NCBI RefSeq assembly: GCF_014395225.1
Contig: NZ_CP060723.1
Span: 1,426,001-1,490,000, forward strand
Reading direction: 5' to 3'
From: Pedobacter roseus
GTDB taxonomy: Bacteria > Bacteroidota > Bacteroidia > Sphingobacteriales > Sphingobacteriaceae
Length of the DNA stretch: 64,000 nucleotides
Position 1 is the first letter of the stretch; each line of letters starts with the position of its first letter. The position numbers and the translations under genes were made by a program. Shown here piece by piece: positions 56,279 through 63,134 of this stretch. The notes under the pieces are model-generated. The model was given only the letters and a program-made list of their open reading frames with translations. It was not told the origin of the DNA and ran no database searches.

Positions 56279-58639
56279 ATGAAGAAAATAATAGTTTATA
56301 GCATTTTATTTTTATCCTTTTTCAGCGGAAGTCTTTCTGCCCAAAAGAAAAATAAGGATGCAGTTTATCAAAATCCGAAGGCCTCAACCGAAAAACGCAT
56401 TGCCGATCTGCTTTTAAGGATGACTGTGGAAGAAAAAGTAGGACAGATTTCTACCCCGCTTGGCTGGCCAATGTATGAAAAAACCGGAAATACAGTTGCG
56501 GTAAGTGAAGCTTTTAAAAAGACACTTAAAGAAGAATTTACCGGGATGCTCTGGGCGACATTAAGAGCAGATCCCTGGACCAAGAAGACATTATTAAACG
56601 GTTTAAATCCCGAATTAGCCGCTAAAGCCACAAATGCCATCCAGAAATATGCAATGGAGCAAAGCAGACTGGGTATCCCTATATTACTGGCCGAAGAGTG
56701 CCCTCATGGTCACATGGCTATCGGTGCAACTGTTTTCCCAACCTCTTTAGGCCAGGCCAGTACCTGGAACCCCATGCTGATTGAAAAGATGGCAGCTGCA
56801 ATTGGGGAAGAAACACGTTTACAGGGCGGGCATATAGGATATGGCCCCGTACTTGATTTGGCAAGAGAACCCAGATGGTCGAGAGTGGAAGAAACTTATG
56901 GAGAAGATCCATGGCTGATCAGTAAAATGGGCGTTGCTATGGTAAAGGGGTTTCAGGGTACAGATTTAAAAAGTGGATACAATGTGGTATCTACCTTAAA
57001 ACATTTTGCCGCTTATGGTGCACCTGAAGGCGGGCATAACGGCGGAAGCATTTCTGTAGGTTTAAGAGGCCTCAACCAGTTTTATCTGCCACCCATTAAG
57101 GCTGCGGTTGATGCCGGCGCACTTTCGGTGATGACAGCCTACAATTCTATTGATGGAATTCCCTGTACTGCCAACCCATATCTGCTCAAGGAACTGCTGA
57201 TCAAAGAATGGAAATTTAAAGGTTTCAGTATTTCAGATTTAGGCAGCATTTCAGGGCTTTATAACAATCACTATGTAGCGGCTAATGCCGAAGGTGCTGC
57301 GGCCCTGGCCATTAATGCAGGCCTTGATGCAGATTTAAGTGGTTATGGTTTTGGAAAATCATTGGTAAGTGCAGTTAAGAGCGGTAAGGTACAACAAGCT
57401 GTTTTAGATACAGCAGTAAGCCGCGTACTGCGGGTTAAATTTAGCATGGGCCTTTTCGAAAAGCCTTTTGTAGATCCTTCAGAAGCTTTGGCGAAAGTAA
57501 GGAACGCTGAGAAAGTAAACCTGGCTGCTCAGGTGGCAAGAGAGTCGCTGATCCTGCTCAAAAATAAAAATGCTGTTTTGCCATTAAATAAAAACATCAA
57601 AAAACTGGCTGTAATTGGTCCGAATGCCGATAATGTTTACAACCAGCTTGGCGATTATACCGCTCCACAAGATCAGGGAAATGTGATTACCGTATTACAG
57701 GGAATCAAAAACAAACTGGGAAATGCTACACAGATTATGTATGCTAAAGGCTGCGATGTACGCGATACCAGCTCAAATGATATCGAAGCGGCGGTGGCCT
57801 TAGCCCGCGAGGCTGATGCTGCTGTTGTAGTTCTGGGCGGGTCGAGTGCAAGGGATTTTAAAACCGAATACCAGGAGTCGGGTGCGGCAAATGTAAAACA
57901 ATCAGAAGAAAAACTTTCGGATATGGAAAGTGGTGAAGGTTTCGACCGCTCTACCTTAGATATGCTGGGCAACCAAATGAAACTTTTAAGCGAATTGAAA
58001 AAAACAGGTAAACCAATAATTTTGGTCTTGATTATGGGGCGGCCATTGAACCTGAATTATGCCGCCGAAAATATCGATGCCATTTTAAATGCCTGGTATC
58101 CGGGGCAAGGTGGAGGAACGGCAATTGCTGATGTTTTATTTGGTGATTACAATCCTTCGGGCAGGCTGCCCATATCTTTCCCGAAATCGGTTGGGCAGTT
58201 GCCGGTTTATTACAATGTAATGGCTTCACTAAGAAGACCTTATTTAGAAGGTGATGCAAAACCGCTTTACAGTTTCGGTTTCGGCCTCAGTTACACTACT
58301 TTTAAATACTCAGGTTTAAAAGTGGGCAAAAGCAACACAGCGGCCGGTGGAATTACGGTCGAATTTGATGTGAAAAATACAGGGAATGTAGCTGGTGAAG
58401 AAGTTCCACAATTGTACATCGGCCATAAAAATGCCAGTGTGGTGATGCCGGTTCAGGAACTTAAAGGTTTTACAAAAGTATTGTTAAAAGTAGGGGAGAA
58501 AAAACACCTGACCATTAATGTTAAAGCCGAAGATTTGAAGATTTATAATGCAGCTATGCAATGGGTAAATGAAGGCGAACTGAATATTATGGTTGGTCCT
58601 TCTTCCGATGATATCGCTTTGTCTGCGCAGCTGAAATAA
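56279..58639 (+). CDS. GH3-family glycosidase (beta-glucosidase/xylosidase type)
   Basis: 786 residues from the ATG at 56279, which begins a good signal peptide (to GSLSAQ); the frame is open to 56228. GH3 N-terminal barrel (about 40-370) with RWSRVEETYGEDPWL, STLKHFAAYGAPEGGHN and FSISDLGS, where Asp320 is the nucleophile. GH3 C-terminal domain (about 400-640) with LILLKNKNAVLPLNK and WYPGQGGGTAIADVLFGDYNPSGRLPISFPKS, then a fibronectin III-like domain (about 690-786). The KHFAAYG form with a separate C-terminal domain is that of BglX-like glucosidases and xylosidases rather than of NagZ hexosaminidases. Last gene of the series. Confidence 0.94.
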   Translation: MKKIIVYSILFLSFFSGSLSAQKKNKDAVYQNPKASTEKRIADLLLRMTVEEKVGQISTPLGWPMYEKTGNTVAVSEAFKKTLKEEFTGMLWATLRADPWTKKTLLNGLNPELAAKATNAIQKYAMEQSRLGIPILLAEECPHGHMAIGATVFPTSLGQASTWNPMLIEKMAAAIGEETRLQGGHIGYGPVLDLAREPRWSRVEETYGEDPWLISKMGVAMVKGFQGTDLKSGYNVVSTLKHFAAYGAPEGGHNGGSISVGLRGLNQFYLPPIKAAVDAGALSVMTAYNSIDGIPCTANPYLLKELLIKEWKFKGFSISDLGSISGLYNNHYVAANAEGAAALAINAGLDADLSGYGFGKSLVSAVKSGKVQQAVLDTAVSRVLRVKFSMGLFEKPFVDPSEALAKVRNAEKVNLAAQVARESLILLKNKNAVLPLNKNIKKLAVIGPNADNVYNQLGDYTAPQDQGNVITVLQGIKNKLGNATQIMYAKGCDVRDTSSNDIEAAVALAREADAAVVVLGGSSARDFKTEYQESGAANVKQSEEKLSDMESGEGFDRSTLDMLGNQMKLLSELKKTGKPIILVLIMGRPLNLNYAAENIDAILNAWYPGQGGGTAIADVLFGDYNPSGRLPISFPKSVGQLPVYYNVMASLRRPYLEGDAKPLYSFGFGLSYTTFKYSGLKVGKSNTAAGGITVEFDVKNTGNVAGEEVPQLYIGHKNASVVMPVQELKGFTKVLLKVGEKKHLTINVKAEDLKIYNAAMQWVNEGELNIMVGPSSDDIALSAQLK

Positions 58640-58689
58640 TTGATTTTTTGAGCTATTAATTCTTCGCCTGGCGAAATGTATTCCTGATA

Positions 58690-58718
58690 TGATGTATCTC
58701 ACAGATTTTATATCTTTG
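58690..58718 (+). promoter_or_regulatory. Candidate autoregulated promoter of the Crp-like gene
   Basis: TATCTTTG at 58711-58718 fits the TAnnTTTG promoter element, 23 bases before the ATG. Just upstream, TGATGTATCTCACA at 58690-58703 resembles the GTGATGTAAATCAC palindrome at 61312. If bound by the Crp-like protein it would cover the promoter, implying autoregulation. Confidence 0.4.
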
Positions 58719-58741
58719 ATGATCCCCGATTTTGTTGTTAT

Positions 58742-59308
58742 ATGTCTCCACAGGAAATCTTAAAAAACCATCTCACCAAAACCATTAGCCTGACGGATGC
58801 CGAGTTCGATTATTTCTACTCGCATTTTAAACCTTTATCATTCAAAAAAGGTGAGGCCATTATCACTGCAGGCGATCGCGTAGACTGTGAGTATTTTGTG
58901 CTGGAAGGATGTTTGAAGACATTTTTTATCAACGATGATCAAAAGATGTTTATCCTGCAGTTTGCCATGCCTACCTGGTGGGCGTCTGACTTTAATTCCC
59001 TATACAACGGGGATGCTGCAACGGTTAATCTTGACTGTGTGACCGATGCAGAAGTATTGTGCCTATCCAGTGAGGATAGGGAAAAGCTGTGTAAAGAAAT
59101 TTATCCCCTTGAATATTTCTTTCGCTGGCGCTCTAATAGGGGCTATGTAGCTTCGCAAAAAAGATTGCTGTCATTTATGAACAACGATGCCAAAACCCGT
59201 TACGAAGAGTTATTGGCTATGTACCCTCAATTGTATAACATTGTTCCCAAACAGCTTATTGCGGCCTATTTAGGCGTTTCCCGCGAAACACTGAGCAGAT
59301 TGTATTAG
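58742..59308 (+). CDS. Crp/Fnr-family regulator
   Basis: 188 residues: a cyclic-nucleotide-binding-type beta roll (about 20-115: FKPLSFKKGEAIITAGDR, YFVLEGCLKTFF) and a C-terminal helix-turn-helix (about 145-188) ending right after the recognition helix GVSRETLSRLY. This helix has the Arg-Glu-Thr and Arg pattern of E. coli CRP (SRETVGR), which reads GTGA/TCAC half-sites. The short length is normal for Bacteroidota members. The ligand is unknown; the cAMP-contact segment of true CRP is not obvious. It probably acts on the palindromes at 61312-61362. A bidirectional terminator follows at 59330-59360. Confidence 0.9.
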   Translation: MSPQEILKNHLTKTISLTDAEFDYFYSHFKPLSFKKGEAIITAGDRVDCEYFVLEGCLKTFFINDDQKMFILQFAMPTWWASDFNSLYNGDAATVNLDCVTDAEVLCLSSEDREKLCKEIYPLEYFFRWRSNRGYVASQKRLLSFMNNDAKTRYEELLAMYPQLYNIVPKQLIAAYLGVSRETLSRLY

Positions 59309-59329
59309 AAAATCAAAGCTTATCTTACA

Positions 59330-59360
59330 AACAGGGACAAAGCATAACGTTGTCCCTGTT
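59330..59360. terminator. Bidirectional terminator between convergent genes
   Basis: Eleven-base perfect arms (AACAGGGACAA and TTGTCCCTGTT) with a nine-base loop, followed by ATATTTTATTT. It separates the Crp-like gene (plus) from the hydrolase gene (minus). Confidence 0.8.
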
Positions 59361-59365
59361 ATATT

Positions 59366-60124
59366 TTATTTAGCGCTGGCAGCTGCTTCAATTACATTTA
59401 ATACTTCTTTGGCATGCGAGATCATTACCACATGGCTCGATTCAATCTCGATGGTTTTTGCGTTCATCCGTTTTGCCATAAAACGCTGCAGGTCAGGGGC
59501 TATAGTTTTGTCGTTTTTGGCTAATACATACCAGCTTGGTTTATTTTTCCAGGCAGGTGTACCACTTTTATCTTCAAACACGGTATGGAAAGCAGGTGTT
59601 TGTGTTGCATAAACCAAAGCCTGTTGTTTCGGGCTCAGGTCGTTGGCGAATACAGATTTCACGCCTGCTTCAGAGATATAAACAAAACCGTTGGTTGGCG
59701 CAAGGTATTTGGTGAGTTCGGTTTTTGGACCATTTGCAGATACGGCCAATAAGGATTCGCCTAAATCCGGTCCGTAAGCCGCCAGGTAAACCATTCCGAT
59801 TACCTTGGGGTCATTTCCGGCCTGTGTAATAACAAAACCACCCCAGGAGTGGCCAACCAATAGTACCTTACCCTTTACCTGATCAATAGCCCTTTGGGTA
59901 GCCGCAACATCATCAGCTAATGATGTAATTGGGTTTTGCACGGAAATTACCTGATAACCTTTAGCCTGTAAAGCGCCAATTTGATAAGCGAAACTTGAAC
60001 CATCGGCCCATATTCCATGTACAAAAATGATGGTTGGTTTTTCGGTATTTGCATTTTGGGCATAAATGCTTGCATTAACCATTAAGGCTAGCAATATAAG
60101 TGAATAAAATTTTAGCGTTTTCAT
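59366..60124 (-). CDS. Secreted alpha/beta hydrolase
   Basis: 252 residues with a signal peptide (to ASIYAQ). The core shows IIFVHGIWADGSSFAY (oxyanion region), LLVGHSWGGFVIT (nucleophile elbow) and a C-terminal SHVVMISHAKEV, where the first His is the likely catalytic one. It resembles the salicylate-esterase-like hydrolases common in soil bacteria. The substrate is unknown. It follows the DJ-1/PfpI gene on the same strand with a 96-base gap that contains a hairpin, so co-expression is possible but not complete. Confidence 0.88.
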   Translation of the reverse strand: MKTLKFYSLILLALMVNASIYAQNANTEKPTIIFVHGIWADGSSFAYQIGALQAKGYQVISVQNPITSLADDVAATQRAIDQVKGKVLLVGHSWGGFVITQAGNDPKVIGMVYLAAYGPDLGESLLAVSANGPKTELTKYLAPTNGFVYISEAGVKSVFANDLSPKQQALVYATQTPAFHTVFEDKSGTPAWKNKPSWYVLAKNDKTIAPDLQRFMAKRMNAKTIEIESSHVVMISHAKEVLNVIEAAASAK

Positions 60125-60170
60125 GATTTGTATTTTGGTTTAAGATGATGTGTTTAAATTGTGGGAATAA

Positions 60171-60205
60171 ATCCTGAACGGTTGCTCCGGGCTAATGTTC
60201 AGGAT
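60171..60205 (-). terminator. Hairpin between the DJ-1/PfpI and hydrolase genes
   Basis: Nine-base perfect arms (ATCCTGAAC at 60171-60179 and GTTCAGGAT at 60197-60205), 16 bases after the stop codon of the DJ-1/PfpI gene on the minus strand. The flanking T content is modest, so it may be a partial terminator. Confidence 0.5.
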
Positions 60206-60220
60206 TCAGGCTTTATGATA

Positions 60221-60892
60221 TTATGCTTCTAAAATTGCAATTACTTTTTGGGCAGTACCCCTTGCAGATGCTGGATTTTGGCCGGTTACGAGGTTGCCAT
60301 CGGCAATGCTGTTATCAGACCATGGTGCCGCCGCATGAAATTTACCCCCCTGCGCAGTAAGTGCGCTTTCCAACAAAAACGGGACATCGTCTTTTGCATA
60401 ATGATTTTCTTCTTCATTGGTAAACGAAGTGATGTTTTTGTCTTTTAAAAGGAAAGTGCCATCGCTAAGTTTTACATTCAGCAATGATACCGGTCCATGA
60501 CATACGGCACCCACTACCGCTTTTCTTTCGTAAGTTTCGGCAATTACTTTTTTCAGCAGGGCATTCTCTGGCATATCAACCATGGGGGCTAAACCTCCGG
60601 GAACAAAAATGGCATCATAAATACTTGCATCCACGTCAGCAAGTTTAGTATTATGCTGCATTTTTTCCCATCCGCCTTCCTGAAGGAACCTGGCATTCGA
60701 TTCTTCGTCTTTTGCCTCCATATTATCAAGGTTTGGAACTTCTCCGGTAATGCTGGCAAAGTCGATCTGGTAACCTGCATCATCAAATGCTATATAAGGG
60801 TGGGCTACTTCATCAAGAAATACACCGGTTTTCCTGTTTTTTGGTCCAATTACTTTTGCATTGGAAACGATAATTAATATTCTTTTTGACAT
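60221..60892 (-). CDS. DJ-1/PfpI-superfamily protein (Hsp31/glyoxalase-like)
   Basis: 223 residues, cytoplasmic. The fold shows IFVPGGLAPMVDMPEN, then the nucleophile elbow VGAVCHGPVSLL with the reactive Cys, and an N-terminal RILIIVSNAKVIGPKNRKTG where the partner Glu is expected a little later (DEVAHPY). This form resembles Hsp31-type proteins, which act as methylglyoxal-handling enzymes, chaperones or deglycases; the literature disputes the last activity. The monooxygenase gene lies 10 bases upstream on the same strand, and both probably answer to the palindromes at 61312. Confidence 0.9.
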   Translation of the reverse strand: MSKRILIIVSNAKVIGPKNRKTGVFLDEVAHPYIAFDDAGYQIDFASITGEVPNLDNMEAKDEESNARFLQEGGWEKMQHNTKLADVDASIYDAIFVPGGLAPMVDMPENALLKKVIAETYERKAVVGAVCHGPVSLLNVKLSDGTFLLKDKNITSFTNEEENHYAKDDVPFLLESALTAQGGKFHAAAPWSDNSIADGNLVTGQNPASARGTAQKVIAILEA

Positions 60893-60902
60893 GATATTTT
60901 GA

Positions 60903-61193
60903 TTAAAAAAGTTTTTTTATAAGGTTTACTTCACGGATTTCTAAGTGTGGAATGATCTGTTTCAGTACGATTTTCTGATAATGATCAGCAGTTTTATGTT
61001 TCTCTACGGCATCAGCATCTGCATAGCGCTCATGTAAAATAAGCTCGTTGGCATTTTCTACCGATTGATAGATATGATAGGAGATATTGCCTGGTTCATT
61101 TCTGGTTTTTTCAACCAGTTCTTCAAGCAGTGTTAAAATTCCCTGCGTTTCACTTTCCTTGATTTTCCATTTTACTATCAGTTCTTTTTCCAT
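60903..61193 (-). CDS. Antibiotic-biosynthesis-monooxygenase-like protein
   Basis: 96 residues with the dimeric ferredoxin-like ABM pattern: KWKIKESETQGILTLLEELVEKTRNEPGNISYHIYQS, then ELILHERYADADAVEKHKTADHY and a final strand region. It resembles quinol monooxygenase YgiN and its relatives. It is probably cytoplasmic and may act on quinones or other aromatic compounds. First gene of a run with the DJ-1/PfpI and hydrolase genes. Two Crp-like palindromes lie 119-169 bases upstream of its start. Confidence 0.88.
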   Translation of the reverse strand: MEKELIVKWKIKESETQGILTLLEELVEKTRNEPGNISYHIYQSVENANELILHERYADADAVEKHKTADHYQKIVLKQIIPHLEIREVNLIKKLF

Positions 61194-61744
61194 GTTATTT
61201 TTTTCTTTATTAGTGAATTCATTTATTAAACTTCTACCTGATCTGATTTACTTTGATGAGGTATTGCCTGGTTGACAGTTCAAAGGTGGGCCTAATAAAA
61301 AAGAAAAGCAGGTGATGTAAATCACATTCAAAATCAGGGCTGATTAATGTGATTTACATCACTTTTAATAAGGAGATCAAAATTAAAGTCGCTGAGGAGA
61401 CAATCTGAAATTTACTCAAGCGCTATAAACTCCTTAAAGGTTGATGAAGTGAAAAATACTCAATGGTTTTAAAGTTCCTGTGCCGGTTATTCCTGAATCA
61501 GTTGCTGGCCCGGATGCCCTTATTTAGGTGTAAGGATATTATTGCTGCAGATCAGCTATTGATAATGATTAGTTGCTGGCAGCGTTATTGTCGTCATTTT
61601 AGATCCCAGACCGGATTCGTCTGGATTGGATATATTCGGATTGATTTTTATGATACAAATCAAGACTAAATTGTAAAAAGTGGGGTGCAATTTGGAAATC
61701 AAATCTGGTGCACACTTTTAGCGAAATCCCCATTTCCTGATAGA
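61194..61744. other. 551-base intergenic region
   Basis: It contains the double Crp-like palindrome at 61312-61362. A 68-codon frame at 61463-61669 lacks protein-like features. Nothing else was recognised. Confidence 0.4.
61312..61362. promoter_or_regulatory. Pair of CRP-like sites in an extended palindrome
   Basis: Seventeen-base perfect arms at 61312-61328 and 61346-61362, each containing GTGAT-N4-ATCAC, a palindrome in itself. Between them AATCAG-GG-CTGATT (61332-61345) forms a third inverted repeat, so the whole 51 bases fold as one near-perfect palindrome. Each arm fits a TGTGA-N6-TCAC-type CRP site. It lies upstream of the monooxygenase/DJ-1/hydrolase genes and 2 kb from a Crp-like gene. 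Confidence 0.7.
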
Positions 61745-62206
61745 TTAATCGCTTTTGTTCATTTCTATTAATGAGGCCATATTGGAATTAAAGATGGGCA
61801 GATCCTTATCCAGCATAGAAAAGAATGCTAAGTCTGCGTTTTCCACAGAGACAATGGCTTTTTGTAGCACAGTTTCCCCTGTTTCAGTCAGGCTGATGGT
61901 CTTTGCCCGGGTATCGGTTTTATGCTCTTGTCTGGTAATGAATTTTTTTTCCTCCAGTGTTCGCAATACCTTCGATACCATCATCCGGTCTGCATTGCCC
62001 TGGTTGGCAATATCTACCTGGGTAACATTATTGCTTTCCTTAGAAAGCCAGGCCAGTGCGCAGAGCAATGCAAATTGGGTATGGGTAAGGTCCAAAGGGT
62101 CAAGCACACGCTTTAGTTTACGCTGCCATAACATCGTTAGCTGTCCAAGCAGGTAGCCTGGGCTGTCCAGCGGGCTCTTAAAATGGAATTCTATTTTTTT
62201 AGGCAT
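61745..62206 (-). CDS. MarR-family transcriptional regulator
   Basis: 153 residues with the MarR winged helix: LDLTHTQFALLCALAWL, then VTQVDIANQGNADRMMVSKVLRTLEEKKFITRQEHKTDTRAKTISLTETGE, where the DTRAK wing is typical. It is cytoplasmic and dimeric. It is the third gene of the VOC-EVE-MarR run; its start overlaps the end of the EVE gene by eight bases. The inverted repeat at 63022-63058 in the operon promoter is its likely operator, giving ligand-relieved autorepression. Confidence 0.92.
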   Translation of the reverse strand: MPKKIEFHFKSPLDSPGYLLGQLTMLWQRKLKRVLDPLDLTHTQFALLCALAWLSKESNNVTQVDIANQGNADRMMVSKVLRTLEEKKFITRQEHKTDTRAKTISLTETGETVLQKAIVSVENADLAFFSMLDKDLPIFNSNMASLIEMNKSD

Positions 62207-62639
62207 AGTCTTTTAGTAGCATTTGAGAAGATATCAGTTCAAAGTCGTGGTGTTTGATCTCAAAAAAACCAAAACGAAAGGGATAACCCCAGCTTTTTTT
62301 GTTAGGTATGAAATCCAGTTCAGCGATCAAAGGTAGGATAGAAACAGCCATACCAGGCAAAAATTCGACATTTCGCCTTGAGGGACAGAAATCTTCTGAA
62401 ACCTGGAATTGGTAAGTCTGCTCATCTGTTACCTTGCCTATTGCGGTAAATTGCTGACAGGGCTGAGGTTGTCCCATTGTCTGTTTGCTGGAATAGTAAA
62501 TAATAAAATCACCCTTGCGTATTCTTCTTAGCGGGGATGCTTTCCCATTACAGGCCTGAGCGATGCCCTCAGCTATGCCATTTTTAACATGGTCTTTTGA
62601 GGCTACGATGATCCAATATTTTGTATCTTGATTTTCCAT
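62199..62639 (-). CDS. EVE-domain (PUA-like) protein
   Basis: 146 residues: YWIIVASKDHVKNGIAEGIAQACNG, GDFIIYYSSK and FTAIGKVTDEQTYQF follow the EVE-domain pattern, a PUA/ASCH-related fold thought to bind modified bases in nucleic acid. The function here is unknown. It overlaps the MarR gene by eight bases and follows the VOC gene by 12 bases, so the three are co-transcribed. Confidence 0.88.
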   Translation of the reverse strand: MENQDTKYWIIVASKDHVKNGIAEGIAQACNGKASPLRRIRKGDFIIYYSSKQTMGQPQPCQQFTAIGKVTDEQTYQFQVSEDFCPSRRNVEFLPGMAVSILPLIAELDFIPNKKSWGYPFRFGFFEIKHHDFELISSQMLLKDYA

Positions 62640-62651
62640 GCTACACGTTGC

Positions 62652-63011
62652 TTAGTTTGGTTGCAAAAAAGTGATGTTGTATCCGTCAGGGTCTTTTACA
62701 ATAAGCGTTCTTCCGAATGGAGTATTGCTTACCGGCCCCAGAATTGTAACTTCTCTTTCAGTTAATGTTGTTTGCAGTTCCTCAATGTCTCCATCAATGG
62801 CAAACCAGAGCGATGCACCGATACCAAGTTCTTTGCCTGTTAGGTCTGTTAGCGGTTTTCTGATGGCAAAACTTGCTTCTCCTTCATTATATTTAAAAAT
62901 ACAGGCTGCAGGATTAACAACAGCTATTTCAAAGCCGAGTTTGCTGGTGTAAAAATCTTTTGAAATGTCTAAATCCCTTACTTGCAGGGATGCAAAATCT
63001 AATTTTCTCAT
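62652..63011 (-). CDS. VOC-family protein
   Basis: 119 residues: MRKLDFASLQVRDLDISKDFYTSKLGFEIAV, a central NEGEASFAIRKPL and a C-terminal FGRTLIVKDPDGYNITFLQ, the usual VOC repeat arrangement. It could be a drug-binding or glyoxalase-like protein. First gene of the VOC-EVE-MarR operon. The start ATG is 10 bases downstream (in the minus-strand direction) of the operator-like repeat at 63022-63058. Confidence 0.9.
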   Translation of the reverse strand: MRKLDFASLQVRDLDISKDFYTSKLGFEIAVVNPAACIFKYNEGEASFAIRKPLTDLTGKELGIGASLWFAIDGDIEELQTTLTEREVTILGPVSNTPFGRTLIVKDPDGYNITFLQPN

Positions 63012-63021
63012 GTAATTAATT

Positions 63022-63058
63022 TATTGTTGTCGCAAATATAGTATATACGACAACAATA
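63022..63058 (-). promoter_or_regulatory. MarR-type operator enclosing the operon promoter
   Basis: Eleven-base perfect inverted arms (TATTGTTGTCG at 63022-63032 and CGACAACAATA at 63048-63058). Read on the minus strand, the spacer contains TATATTTG at 63040-63033, a TAnnTTTG promoter element for the VOC-EVE-MarR genes. A repressor bound here would block transcription start. Confidence 0.7.
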
Positions 63059-63134
63059 TGCAAATGCTTTATATTTATTATTAATTTCATGCCGATTTTA
63101 GGAAATACGATTCATATCATTAATCCTTTTTTAA

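Noticed and set aside
56368..56640. 90-codon antisense frame inside the GH3 gene
   Set aside because: Shadow frame caused by codon bias of the GH3 gene.
56279..58639. Assignment of the GH3 enzyme as a NagZ-type peptidoglycan hexosaminidase
   Set aside because: The KHFAAYG form and the full two-domain plus fibronectin architecture fit BglX-like glucosidases or xylosidases better, so a peptidoglycan role is not claimed from this gene.
61463..61669. 68-codon frame in the gap before the MarR gene
   Set aside because: Rich in Cys, Arg and Ile without pattern; probably chance in AT-rich DNA.
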